From the NCBI GenBank assembly GCA_030745875.1, contig JASLNT010000039.1, forward strand, positions 20,992 through 84,991: 64,000 nucleotides of DNA, in the 5' to 3' direction. The notes under the pieces were generated by a model that did not search any database, had not been told where the DNA came from, and saw only the letters and a program-made list of their open reading frames with translations. Positions 15,060-25,011 of this stretch are shown here, in pieces. The DNA comes from Phycisphaerae bacterium (GTDB lineage: Bacteria; Planctomycetota; Phycisphaerae; SM23-33). Numbering within the stretch: the first letter of the stretch is position 1; each line of letters begins with the position of its first letter. A program made the position numbers and the translations under genes.

Positions 15060-16066
15060 TGATCCGCGTAGGAATCATCGGACTTGGAATGATGGGGCGT
15101 TGTCACCTGGAAGGGTGGGGCAAGGCCCAGGGCGCCGAAGTTGTCGCAGTCGCCGACGCCGACCCGAAACGGGCCGCGGGCGACCTGTCGGGCGGATGGG
15201 GCAATATTGACGCGGGAACCGAACTGATCGACATGGACCGCGTCACCGGAACCACCGATCCGCACGAGCTTATCGCGATGGCGGATGTTGACGTTGTGGA
15301 CGTTTGCGTGCCGACACCGTTCCACGCGGAGCTGGCGATAGCGGCGTTGGAGGCGGGGAAACACGTGGTCTGCGAGAAGCCCATGGCCCGCACCGCCGAA
15401 GATGCACGCCGAATCGCCGCCGCAGCGGCCGCGTCGCCCGGAATGTTCATGCCCGGAATGTGCATAAGATTCTGGCCGCAGTACAAGTGGCTGAAAGACA
15501 TAGTCGACAGCGGAGCCTATGGGCGCGTGCTGGGCGCTACGTTCAAGCGAATGGCGTCCATGCCGCCCGGATGGTTCGGCGATTCCGAGATGTCCGGGGG
15601 CGCCGCCCTCGATCTGCATCTGCACGATACGGATTTTGTCCAGTATCTGCTCGGAATGCCTAAAGCTGTCGCCAGTTGCGGATACTCCAAGACCACAGAC
15701 GGCGTGGACCATATCGTAACGCGGTACGTCTATGACGATATTCCCGTCGTGACCGCCGAGGGCGCCTGGTGCATGGACGCCGGTTACGGGTTCAACATGA
15801 GCTACATGGTCAACTTCGAAAACGCCACCGCCGACTTCGACTTCTCCCGCGGCGACGAACCGCTGCTGCTGTCGACCGGCGGGGAGAAGCAGGTTGTCAC
15901 CTGTGAAGGCAGCGACGGTTACGAGGGCGAATTGGCGTATTTCGCCGAATGCATCACCGCCGGAACGCCTCCGACGATAGTAACCGCAGAACAAGCCGCC
16001 GAGTCGATCAGAATAGTGGAAGCCGAAATCGCCAGCATCCAATCCGGCGCGCCGGTTAGTCTGTAG
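15059..16066 (+). CDS. Gfo/Idh/MocA family oxidoreductase
   Basis: A 335-residue NAD(P)-dependent sugar dehydrogenase. The N-terminus IRVGIIGLGMMGRCHLEGW is the nucleotide-binding Rossmann turn, VDVVDVCVPTPFHAELAIAAL and HVVCEKPMA follow, and the C-terminal half carries GGAALDLHLHDTDFVQYLLG with the catalytic Asp/His region. No export signal, unlike the relative at 25 kb. It is coupled by TAATG to the upstream epimerase and followed at once by a rho-independent terminator, so it closes this operon. It probably oxidises a hydroxyl of a sugar or cyclitol; the substrate is unknown. Confidence 0.92.
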   Translation: MIRVGIIGLGMMGRCHLEGWGKAQGAEVVAVADADPKRAAGDLSGGWGNIDAGTELIDMDRVTGTTDPHELIAMADVDVVDVCVPTPFHAELAIAALEAGKHVVCEKPMARTAEDARRIAAAAAASPGMFMPGMCIRFWPQYKWLKDIVDSGAYGRVLGATFKRMASMPPGWFGDSEMSGGAALDLHLHDTDFVQYLLGMPKAVASCGYSKTTDGVDHIVTRYVYDDIPVVTAEGAWCMDAGYGFNMSYMVNFENATADFDFSRGDEPLLLSTGGEKQVVTCEGSDGYEGELAYFAECITAGTPPTIVTAEQAAESIRIVEAEIASIQSGAPVSL

Positions 16067-16085
16067 AACCGACCCAAGCCGGTGA

Positions 16086-16121
16086 GCGTCCGGGCGTTTA
16101 GCATCGCCCGGACGCTTTCTT
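16086..16121 (+). terminator. Rho-independent terminator
   Basis: GCGTCCGGGCG and CGCCCGGACGC form a perfect 11-bp stem with an 8-base loop, followed by TTTCTT on the plus strand. It lies 20 bases after the oxidoreductase stop and separates it from the convergent gene. Confidence 0.88.
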
Positions 16122-16144
16122 GCGCCCCTCCGCACACTTCGGGA

Positions 16145-17410
16145 TTAAGGCTCCTTTCCGAGTTCGCTCTTCAGCGAGGCCGCGGTCTGGCCGCTCTGGC
16201 CGATCAGCGGCAGGATTTTCTTCATTGCACGCGTGGTTCGGGCATAGGTGGCGACCGCCGAATCGATCTGCCCGGCGGGGACGGGGAATGACTTGTTCGG
16301 ATCGATGAGCCAGACACCGTCGACCAGGACGAGTTCCAGGGGATTGGCAGTGGGCGTGCCCTGGGTCCGCGCCCGATTGCCTTCGACGGTGAACTGGACC
16401 GTTCGCCAGCTGGCGGGATCTCGGATCTTGCGGAATCGTGCAAACCCCGACCAGTCCGGTTGTTGGAGAACGTCTTGTCCGTACGCCTTGACCATTCGAT
16501 CCCCGACTTCAGAGGCCGTAACGATATAGTCCACGAACGTGCCGATGGAGTCCTTGAGAGCTCCTTCTCGATGGAACAGAGCGGTCGCGGCAGGGACGTT
16601 ATTGGCCGCCACAGCCCGGCGGAAAGACGCCAGCGTCCTTGTGAGTATCTTGCTGGGAGCGAATCCTGAGACCGGCGGCGGATTGACTGAGCGAGGTTTC
16701 GTCCGGTTCGCCAGAGCCACAACCGGAGTCCTATCTCTCAACTTCCGGAGCGGATGAGGCCAGTCGCGGCCGTCCGAGGTGGTGAACGTAACGCGAAATC
16801 CCTGATTGCCCGCCAGGCGAATCAACACGCCGCGCCCCTTGCCCGTGCCCACAACGCCCTGACGATGTTCTTGACGCCAGCGGAACTCAATGCGATTGTC
16901 CCCAATCACACGTCCATCCTCGATTACACCGGATCCTGTTTCGGATCCGGGGTGCGTGGTGGTGAATGATCCTGTGACGTTGGCGTCATCCGTTACGTCA
17001 AACTGAAGCGAGGGATGCGTGCCATCCGCACTTCGCCATATCGTGCTGTTTAACAGAACCGCCAACTCGTGCTGAGTTTCCGACAGCTTGCTGACCACAG
17101 CGGAACCGCCGCCGGTCGGATCCGCTGAAGCGCCCCTGTCCCGCAGGACGAACCAGTATAAGGCGGCCCCGCCCGCTACCAGCAGCAACAGGACAATCGC
17201 AAGGAGAACTCCACGCGCTCCCGAGTTGTCGGCCGATTGGCCTGAAGATTCGATGACATCGACATTGACGAGTTCCGCAACAGGCGGCGCTGTGGTGTTC
17301 GGAATCTGAATTAACTGATCGCATTCCGTACAGCGAGTCCTCTTGCCCGCATGGTCCTTCGATACACGATACTGCTTGCCGCACTTGGGGCAGGTGAATT
17401 GAATTGGCAT
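16145..17410 (-). CDS. Zinc-ribbon, single-pass membrane protein of unknown function
   Basis: A 421-residue protein. Residues 7-30 form a zinc ribbon (C7-x2-C10, C27-x2-C30: FTCPKCGKQYRVSKDHAGK, RCTECDQ), like MJ0042-type fingers frequent in planctomycetes. One membrane segment (GVLLAIVLLLLVAGGAALYWFVL) follows near residue 65-88. The outer part has a beta-rich region (IEDGRVIGDNRIEFRWRQE) and a C-terminal SnoaL/NTF2-like stretch (AVAANNVPAATALFHREGAL ... LVLVDGVWLIDPNKSF). ATG 17410 has AAGGAG six bases upstream. Ligand and role are unknown. Confidence 0.75.
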   Translation of the reverse strand: MPIQFTCPKCGKQYRVSKDHAGKRTRCTECDQLIQIPNTTAPPVAELVNVDVIESSGQSADNSGARGVLLAIVLLLLVAGGAALYWFVLRDRGASADPTGGGSAVVSKLSETQHELAVLLNSTIWRSADGTHPSLQFDVTDDANVTGSFTTTHPGSETGSGVIEDGRVIGDNRIEFRWRQEHRQGVVGTGKGRGVLIRLAGNQGFRVTFTTSDGRDWPHPLRKLRDRTPVVALANRTKPRSVNPPPVSGFAPSKILTRTLASFRRAVAANNVPAATALFHREGALKDSIGTFVDYIVTASEVGDRMVKAYGQDVLQQPDWSGFARFRKIRDPASWRTVQFTVEGNRARTQGTPTANPLELVLVDGVWLIDPNKSFPVPAGQIDSAVATYARTTRAMKKILPLIGQSGQTAASLKSELGKEP

Positions 17411-17558
17411 GGCGATCTCCTTGCACCAGGGCTTCCAAATCGACATTTTCCGGATCGCATCTCCCCATCCCGATGAACTCCTATGTGCTTCGGGGGCGGC
17501 GTTTCTGCTCCAGCATCGGGAGATATCAAGATCTCAGTGTACGTGGAAGGAGTTGGTC

Positions 17559-17795
17559 ATGCAACGAATGACAGTGTCTTTTTCACTGTCGACTATACTG
17601 ATCGGCTGGAGTGTAATCTCACATGATCCGAACGCCGGTAAGTTGATGAAGCGGATCGGCGCTATTCCGAAGACCATCGAGGCGCGCCAAGCGGTAAACA
17701 GTAATAGGGCGTACGCGGAATCAAGTTGTCAACCAGCCTTCCGGCAGGCTGGTTCCCACGTCTTTTGCCCTTGCGATTGGCTTATCAATCATTGA
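17559..17795 (+). CDS. Small possibly exported protein, maybe truncated
   Basis: A 78-residue ORF starting at ATG 17559 with a strong GGAAGGAG six bases upstream; the track begins it earlier. The first 20 residues (MQRMTVSFSLSTILIGWSVI) could be a signal peptide. The C-terminal third is encoded by DNA containing a 9-bp inverted repeat (17731-17754), typical of dispersed palindromic repeats, so the original gene may have been interrupted there. No family recognised. Confidence 0.4.
   Translation: MQRMTVSFSLSTILIGWSVISHDPNAGKLMKRIGAIPKTIEARQAVNSNRAYAESSCQPAFRQAGSHVFCPCDWLINH
17731..17754. repeat. Perfect 9-bp inverted repeat (dispersed palindrome type)
   Basis: AACCAGCCT, loop TCCGGC, AGGCTGGTT. 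It lies within the end of a small ORF. Palindromes of this kind often recur through a genome; whether this one does cannot be seen here. A short pyrimidine-rich stretch downstream (CCCACGTCTTTTG) allows a weak terminator role. Confidence 0.6.
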
Positions 17796-17924
17796 CAATA
17801 CCAGGAAGCCCCGGGAATTACAGGGCGGACAGGGTACACGTTTCTCGAAATGAGGCGATCGAAAATGATTGAACTACTTCCATTTCTCAAGAAGATTCTG
17901 ATTACACCATGCAAGGAGACGTTC

Positions 17925-19079
17925 ATGTCAAAACTGAATCTGAAGCAACCGATCAAGGGAAACCTGGTTGGAAGGACGGTCTTGTTGCCCCTGCTCCTGT
18001 TAGCAATGCTTCCGGCTGCCAGGCCGGCGCAAGCTGCGTTCTGGTGTCATGATTATACGTTGTACTGCGTATCAAAGCAGATCGCGGGGAAAGGCGTAAA
18101 CAACAACCGCACCCATCCGAAGGACTTGATAAAGTATTTGGAGGAAAACGGCTATGTGAAGAAGCTGATCTTCTCATGTGCGTTCACTGAGAAGAGCACG
18201 ATAGAGGACGTAACAGATTTCTGGAAAAAGACAGCGGAGTCTATTGATAAGCAGAAGCTGCTGAAACCGGGGGATGTGATTGTCTGGAACTGGCTGCCCC
18301 CGAAAACCGGGCCAGGGAACGGGCACTCCGGATTTGTTGACGCTGATCGTAAAATCTCGCATTTTATACGACAGGACAAGGATACCTTTGACCCCGGCAA
18401 GCCGCCGCCCCCAAAGAAGGGGGGATTCGCAGGCGGCGGGTTCAGGAAGGGAGAGACATTCGTAGCCTTTGTCGGCCGCAAAAAGAGACCGTCGAGAGCT
18501 TCAATTGTTGTGTACCGAAAACGCTCTAAGGTCAACTACAAGTGGGTGCTCACAAAAGACTCCCCGATACTGAATCGCGACGAGAAGCAGCTGGATAAGT
18601 CGAGCGAGGGGACATTTCGAGATGATCTCAATAACTGGCACAAGAGAAAAGCCACAGTCCAAGAGTCCCTCGTCACGATTCATGAGCAATATTACAGGAG
18701 ACTGGACAAGCAATTTGATTGGACGTTTAAGTTCACCATCTCCGGCAAGCCGCCGGCGGAACTCAAGGTGGATGATAATTTTAAAATGGGCATCAAGGCC
18801 ACAGCCAAAGGTACAAATAAGCCCAAGAACGACGCCATGAACGTCGCCACAATGGGCGTTAAGGTTCGCGGTGTGCATTTTGCTTGCGATAAACTGAGGG
18901 CATCCGGAAGTTGGAATTCACGCATAACAGTTGGTCGACGCAGATCGAGTGACGCAGTGAATTATAGAATCACGGTGAAAGATTCCCATCCGAAGGTAAT
19001 CACAATTCTATTTCATCTTTTCCAGTATGGTGACGCTATTCGATACGTCTATAAGCGCGTTCCTATCAAGAAAGAGTGA
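17925..19079 (+). CDS. Secreted protein, possible NlpC/P60- or CHAP-like cysteine hydrolase
   Basis: A 384-residue exported protein. ATG 17925 follows AAGGAG; residues 15-38 form a signal peptide (TVLLPLLLLAML, cleavage near AQA-A). The mature protein starts FWCHDYTLYCVSKQ with Cys41 and Cys48, and about 90 residues on has LLKPGDVIVWNW...GNGHSGFVD with His134. A Cys on a helix, a GDVIVW strand and a following GHSGFV strand is the order of NlpC/P60 and CHAP peptidoglycan amidases. Which Cys would be catalytic is uncertain. The remaining 240 residues, with a proline/lysine/glycine linker and beta-rich C-terminus, are not recognised. Confidence 0.6.
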   Translation: MSKLNLKQPIKGNLVGRTVLLPLLLLAMLPAARPAQAAFWCHDYTLYCVSKQIAGKGVNNNRTHPKDLIKYLEENGYVKKLIFSCAFTEKSTIEDVTDFWKKTAESIDKQKLLKPGDVIVWNWLPPKTGPGNGHSGFVDADRKISHFIRQDKDTFDPGKPPPPKKGGFAGGGFRKGETFVAFVGRKKRPSRASIVVYRKRSKVNYKWVLTKDSPILNRDEKQLDKSSEGTFRDDLNNWHKRKATVQESLVTIHEQYYRRLDKQFDWTFKFTISGKPPAELKVDDNFKMGIKATAKGTNKPKNDAMNVATMGVKVRGVHFACDKLRASGSWNSRITVGRRRSSDAVNYRITVKDSHPKVITILFHLFQYGDAIRYVYKRVPIKKE

Positions 19080-19118
19080 ACCATTGCGACCTACGGGCCG
19101 CCCACGATCGCACGATGA

Positions 19119-20186
<1,068 letters not shown>

Positions 20187-20239
20187 AATATTTCCTTCCT
20201 GGTCTTGGGGGCATTGGGGTCCAGTCTTAATTCCGGAAA

Positions 20240-21877
20240 TCACTTCTTTCTTTCCAGGAATTCCAGAATCAGCTTTTCGCTAACGGCGCCTCCGGCGTTG
20301 TGGCCGGCGTTAACGACTTTGTAGTGAATAACTGCTCCGTCGAGATAACTGAAAATCTCCAGTTTCCCGTCGGTTCGAGTCGGCTTGGTCAGCTTCTTTC
20401 CTTTATACCCCATGTGCTTTGCCCAGAGGAAGATGGATTCTTCAGCGTCAACGAACCGCAGCTTGCCGCCTTTGGCCGGAATGTGCTTTGAAGGTCCGCC
20501 TTTGTACGGGACAAGACTATCGTTAACACCGGAGATGTTCATCAGTCTTTTTCCGGTCATTGGTTTGGCGATGACCTTGTAATTGTTGTCATCACCCTTC
20601 ACTTTGAAGTTAGCACCATCATGCTGATAACCGTTCAACGGGCTGACAGCCGAGATGTAATTCCTGATGCCGGCGAGCCTGGTTTCGCAGGCGATCTGAT
20701 TAACCAACGCCGCCCCATTGGAATTCCCCATGATGCTTATATTGTCTTTCCGGACATTGTCGTATTTCGAGACATCTTTAACGATCGCTTCGATAAAGCC
20801 CAGGTCATCGGCTTTTGAGCGTTCGGAGACAATATTCCAACTCGCCCGGTAACCGTTGGGGAAAATCATGATGTACTTCTTCGCCAGCATGCAATTGGGC
20901 CTGGCGTATCTGCGCATCGAACCCTTGGCGCTCCCGCCATTACCATGCAGGAACACGAACACAGGCAACGCTTTCTTCTCGGCGTCGGCTGGAACATTCA
21001 CAAAATACGGCCGCTTGTAATCAGTTTCCTGCGACCAGGATTGCGTTATGAAATACTCTCCCGACTGCAGCTGTTTTGCAGAACGCGAGCCGTTCGCTGA
21101 AGATGCGTCAGTTTTTTTTCGGGATTGCGCAAACAGCCAGTCCAGCAGCCCTTCCTGAGCCCAGGCCTTACGGGCGGTTGAGGCGTGATTCGCTCCTTCG
21201 AAAATGGTCGTTCGAACCGAAGTTGATCCCAGCTCCTTGAGCGCCTTGGCCATCTTCGGGATTCCGCCGGCGCGCCGCCGGTCTTTTGTTCCAACCATCG
21301 CCCAGATCGGCAGATCCGTCATGTCTTTGAGTTTGCTGAGATCAGCAATGAAAGCCACCGGGATTATGGCCGCAAACCGCTTGGGCGACGACATCGCCCA
21401 TTCCCAAACACCCTTGCCGCCCATGCTGTATCCGATGCAGTAAACGCGGTCTTCATCAATGTCGCTATTGGCGGATAGTATGTGGTCCAGCATCTTGCTC
21501 AGGGAGGCCGGATCCCAAAGACTGCGGCTTTGCGGGACCAGGATTTTGGCTTTGTACTTGCGATTGGCGGGTGTCATAACCCATTTGACGTCTCTGTTCA
21601 CTTTGAAAGAAGATATGTCGGTCTTCCTGGTTCCTCCCGCCCCGTGAAGGAGAATAATCAGCGGGGTCTTGCCTTCAGGCTTCTGGATCGGGTGAAAGAG
21701 CAGGGCCTGCTTGTTTAGATCCTTGAAGCCGGCCTGGACGCCCGGGGGAAATGTCACAACTTCCAGACGCAGGTTTCCTTGTCTTCCGGACCGGTCCGGT
21801 GTCTTACTCTGCGCTGCTCCAACATCAGCGCTCGCCAGAATTGACAGAGCGGCCAGAAGTAAGGCGGGGACTCTCAT
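20240..21877 (-). CDS. Secreted tandem alpha/beta-hydrolase (two esterase domains)
   Basis: A 545-residue exported protein with a signal peptide (MRVPALLLAALSILASADVGAAQ). It holds two separate alpha/beta-hydrolase domains. The first (about 55-255) has LIILLHGAGG, nucleophile elbow CIGYSMGGKGVWEWA and a GTKDRR/GANHAS segment for the acid and histidine. The second (about 300-545) resembles feruloyl esterase/PHB-depolymerase (LpqC-like) enzymes: VFVFLHGNGGSAKGSMRRYA, elbow IMGNSNGAALVNQIA and AGHNAGG at the end. It probably removes ester groups from plant or algal polysaccharide outside the cytoplasm. AAAGGA precedes the ATG. Order of substrates unknown. Confidence 0.85.
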   Translation of the reverse strand: MRVPALLLAALSILASADVGAAQSKTPDRSGRQGNLRLEVVTFPPGVQAGFKDLNKQALLFHPIQKPEGKTPLIILLHGAGGTRKTDISSFKVNRDVKWVMTPANRKYKAKILVPQSRSLWDPASLSKMLDHILSANSDIDEDRVYCIGYSMGGKGVWEWAMSSPKRFAAIIPVAFIADLSKLKDMTDLPIWAMVGTKDRRRAGGIPKMAKALKELGSTSVRTTIFEGANHASTARKAWAQEGLLDWLFAQSRKKTDASSANGSRSAKQLQSGEYFITQSWSQETDYKRPYFVNVPADAEKKALPVFVFLHGNGGSAKGSMRRYARPNCMLAKKYIMIFPNGYRASWNIVSERSKADDLGFIEAIVKDVSKYDNVRKDNISIMGNSNGAALVNQIACETRLAGIRNYISAVSPLNGYQHDGANFKVKGDDNNYKVIAKPMTGKRLMNISGVNDSLVPYKGGPSKHIPAKGGKLRFVDAEESIFLWAKHMGYKGKKLTKPTRTDGKLEIFSYLDGAVIHYKVVNAGHNAGGAVSEKLILEFLERKK

Positions 21878-22068
21878 GGTATTGTCCTTTGCTGGTGACT
21901 GATACTAACAGGAAGGCGGGTTCACATCCGGAACCTTACTTTATTGCGCCTTTGGCTTGAACGCAACACCGTGCTTGCGTTTTGTCCCCCGATCCCCGGG
22001 TTCAGAACTTATGACAGGGTCGACCCGGGCGCCTCCCACCGCACCCAACGGCGCGTGGCGCGGGTTTG

Positions 22069-22587
22069 CTATTCCAGTCGGAAGCCCAGTGTTTTCAGGA
22101 GCTTTTTGCGGTCCTCCGGGGATTCTTGCATTATGAGTACTCGAAGCGTGTATCCGCCTCGCAGAATACCATTTTCCACGAACATCCAATCGGTAAGTTC
22201 TTCGGGCCTGACGTCCACGATCTGGCCGAATTTGACCTCTTTCGTGCTTACCGGATTGTTGTCGACGGTCCCTCTGAACTTCTCGCCATCGAAGGACACA
22301 TTCGAAAGCCATATGTGTTCGCCTTCGGGATCGTCATCGACGAGAAAGCCCCTCTTGACAGTGAAGTTAGTCATGCCCGGGGCGGGCCGGGCCAAGGCTG
22401 CGGAGAATTCCTTCCAGGTAGCCTTGGCCTTGGCGACAGCATCAGTCATGGCCTTTTCATCATACTGGGTTACAAAGTCCGGTTCTCCATCCCGACGGAC
22501 AACGCCGTCGTCCTTTCGATCCTCGCAATCGGACGCTGCAACCAGGGCGCAGGTCAATACACACTGCAAGTAACTTCTATATTTCAT
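22069..22587 (-). CDS. DUF2314-family exported protein
   Basis: A 172-residue protein with a short signal-like N-terminus (YLQCVLTCALVAASDC) and then the DUF2314 domain: YDEKAMTDAVAKAKATWKEF, PAPGMTNFTVKRGFLVDDD, GEHIWLSNVSFDGEKFRGTV, VKFGQIVDVRPEELTDWMFV and GGYTLRVLI. The domain occurs in YegJ-like bacterial proteins of unknown function. ATG 22587 follows GGGAGAGAGA. The mature part is probably periplasmic or surface-bound. It is a stand-alone gene between the esterase and the exported isomerase. Confidence 0.82.
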   Translation of the reverse strand: MKYRSYLQCVLTCALVAASDCEDRKDDGVVRRDGEPDFVTQYDEKAMTDAVAKAKATWKEFSAALARPAPGMTNFTVKRGFLVDDDPEGEHIWLSNVSFDGEKFRGTVDNNPVSTKEVKFGQIVDVRPEELTDWMFVENGILRGGYTLRVLIMQESPEDRKKLLKTLGFRLE

Positions 22588-22808
22588 TCTCTCTCCCGAA
22601 CCATGGGGTGCTCAACTTGTAGTCCACATAATAGCACATGAGTCGCCGAGATGTTACGCTGCGTTGGAAAGTTGGGGCGTAGAGAGTTGAAAGTTTGAAC
22701 AGGCTTGCTTATCCTCCAAATCGCCATAGAATTGATGTGAAGGTCGGCGATTGTCGCGGTCCGAGAACTCGAAAACTGTCAGGGGAATCTACGATTAGGA
22801 GCCAGGCC

Positions 22809-23756
22809 ATGGACAACATGAACATGAATCTGTCGCGAAGAACGCTTATTGGCGGTGCGGCGGCTGCGGCTGCAGTGTCGATCATGCCCAGAGGCGGTCA
22901 TGGTAAATCACCGGTTAAGGCGGCGGTCAAGCCCGCGTCGAAACCGAATTCGGTGTTCGGCGGAGTGCAGATCGGCGTGATAACGTACAGCTATCGCAGC
23001 GTTCGCGGCCCGGCGAGCGACATGCTGAAGAACATTACGCAAAGCGGCATCAGTTCGATCGAGCTTATGGGCAACGTCGCCGAGGCGCTGGCTGGGGCGC
23101 CCAAGAGTTCAAAACGCGACCGAAATGCGCTTGCCAAATGGCGCCTGTCGGTTTCGATGGACAAATTCAAAGCCGTGCGCAAAACGTACAACGACGCCGG
23201 AGTGAATATCCATATCGTCAAGTTCGGAAACATTGGCGCCGGGAACATGTCGAAAGAGGAAATGGAGTATTACTTCAAGGCCGCCAAGGCCCTCGGCGCC
23301 AAAGGCATTACTCGCGAGTTGTCCGGTGGGGCGGCGAAGCACGCTGGAACGCTGGCTGAGAAGCACCAGATCGCGATAGGAATGCACAATCACACGCAGA
23401 TGACGCCGACGACCTACGATGAAGACTGGTTCACCAAGAACAAGTACATCATGATGAACCTGGACATTGGTCACTACGCGGCGCGGAATAACGAATCGGC
23501 GCTGGCGATGTTGAAGAAGTATCCCGGTAAGATTCTCAGTCTGCACGTCAAGGACCGCAAGTTCAAGACCAACGGATCGGCCAACATGCCGTTCGGCCAG
23601 GGCGACAGTGCGGTCGCCGAAATACTGCAATACATGAAGAAGACCAAGGCGACGTTCCCGGCTGACATCGAGTTGGAATACCGAGTTCCCAAGGGCTCCG
23701 ATGCTGTCAAGGAAGTCACGAAATGCGTCGAGTTCTGCAAGAAGGCGCTGGTGTAG
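22809..23756 (+). CDS. Tat-exported sugar phosphate isomerase/epimerase-like TIM barrel
   Basis: A 315-residue protein. SRRTLIGGAAAAAAVSIMP near residue 10 is a twin-arginine signal. The barrel follows from about residue 55: GVQIGVITYSYRSV, GISSIELMGNVAEALAG, IGMHNHTQM, YIMMNLDIGHYAARNN, ILSLHVKDRKF and DIELEYRV, with the Glu/Asp/His metal ligands expected for the xylose-isomerase-like family. ATG 22809 has AGGAG seven bases upstream. Export of such enzymes, together with exported Gfo/Idh/MocA proteins, is common in planctomycetes and implies sugar conversion outside the cytoplasm. Substrate unknown. Confidence 0.88.
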   Translation: MDNMNMNLSRRTLIGGAAAAAAVSIMPRGGHGKSPVKAAVKPASKPNSVFGGVQIGVITYSYRSVRGPASDMLKNITQSGISSIELMGNVAEALAGAPKSSKRDRNALAKWRLSVSMDKFKAVRKTYNDAGVNIHIVKFGNIGAGNMSKEEMEYYFKAAKALGAKGITRELSGGAAKHAGTLAEKHQIAIGMHNHTQMTPTTYDEDWFTKNKYIMMNLDIGHYAARNNESALAMLKKYPGKILSLHVKDRKFKTNGSANMPFGQGDSAVAEILQYMKKTKATFPADIELEYRVPKGSDAVKEVTKCVEFCKKALV

Positions 23757-23916
23757 GATCCCGCATCGCGCCTCTCGAATCTAATGTTTGTTTTAGGTTC
23801 GAAGATCCGGGAATGCATGGCTTGATTACGCCTTTAGCTTGGATGAAATGCGATGTTTGCGTATTGTACTCGTCGAATTGGCGGGGGACGGCCAACGGCG
23901 GATGTCGGTTTGGAGG

Positions 23917-24786
23917 CTAGCGTTCGGGCGGTTCCAAACGCCCCTTTCGATACCGAAGTTCTCCTGCTTCGCTTAGCTTAAGGACGCGTATTATGTGTTT
24001 GACGGCGCCGACGGTGTCGCCCCTGGAATTGGTGCGCCAGGCAACCTTGGCGCAGACTACGTTATCCCCGTAAACGCGAAGCACGACCATTCCGGAATCC
24101 TCCTGCGGGACCATCCACATGTTCTTTGCAGGGGCCTTCAGCTTTCCAGAGAAGTACATATTCCCACCCAGCGTAAGATACACCATGGCGATCAGCATAC
24201 AGCCCATGGCGATTCTATTGGGTGCCGGGAGCGGAACTCCGAACAGGTTGTTTCTGAGGCCATCCTCAGGCTGATCCTGATCTTTGGGTGCAATGCACAG
24301 TTTATGGATCATCGCTCCTATGACAGCTATTGCGGCGATATTTCCCAGAGCGAAGTACGCGTAGTCCCAGGCGATCTCCCACGCGTGGAATCTGCATTCG
24401 GCCCAGATAAACAAGACAAGAAATGGAACGCAACATCCCAACACCAGTGACACGACGCCGAGCCATTTCACTCCGGTGATACTCGCAAACGTTTTGTAAC
24501 GCCGTCTTGCCAAAAGGAGGAGCAGATAAACGGTTCCGAGCAACGTCGCCGCCAGGGCGTACACATAGGTCGTATTGAGCACATGTACGGGCGTGAGTTG
24601 AATCAGCCTCATTGGTATAAGAACATTGACAGCGAAGCCCAATTCATACATGAATGCTCCCCAATAACCCGCTGCAGTAACAATCGCCAACAAGAAAGCC
24701 GCTGACAACCAGGGTTTGTCGTTTTGTTTCCTGGGGACAGGTGACTCACCGCCGTTGTGATTTGGATCGCTATTGTCGTTTGGCAT
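23917..24786 (-). CDS. Multi-pass membrane protein of unknown function
   Basis: A 289-residue protein with a polar start rich in Asn/Asp (NDNSDPNHNGGE) and about five membrane segments: WLSAAFLLAIVTAAGYWGAF, VYALAATLLGTVYLLLLLA, WLGVVSLVLGCCVPFLVLFI, ALGNIAAIAVIGAMI and MGCMLIAMVYLTLGGNMYF. The last 70 residues are soluble and beta-like (GMVVLRVYGDNVVCAKVAW). ATG 24786 is preferred over the track start at 24870. No family recognised. It converges on the exported isomerase gene. Confidence 0.7.
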   Translation of the reverse strand: MPNDNSDPNHNGGESPVPRKQNDKPWLSAAFLLAIVTAAGYWGAFMYELGFAVNVLIPMRLIQLTPVHVLNTTYVYALAATLLGTVYLLLLLARRRYKTFASITGVKWLGVVSLVLGCCVPFLVLFIWAECRFHAWEIAWDYAYFALGNIAAIAVIGAMIHKLCIAPKDQDQPEDGLRNNLFGVPLPAPNRIAMGCMLIAMVYLTLGGNMYFSGKLKAPAKNMWMVPQEDSGMVVLRVYGDNVVCAKVAWRTNSRGDTVGAVKHIIRVLKLSEAGELRYRKGRLEPPER

Positions 24787-25011
24787 AAATTCAGGCTCCC
24801 GAGTTGACAGATGAAGAAACCCGCATGGACAGACGCCGAAACAGCAAGAATATCGTGTGGTTCTTCCCATTGTCTAGAAAAACAACAGAATTTCGAGGAC
24901 GCCGCCCTTGATTGGTTGGGTCTGGGCGCACATCCGTTCAGTGTCACCGCAGTGCCGACAGACACTTCCGCTGCATTTCCGTGCCCCCGATCTTCGGTCT
25001 TTACGCCCAGG

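Noticed and set aside
14822-16135. 437-residue minus-strand ORF
   Set aside because: Antisense of the Gfo/Idh/MocA gene, which has clear motifs and coupling.
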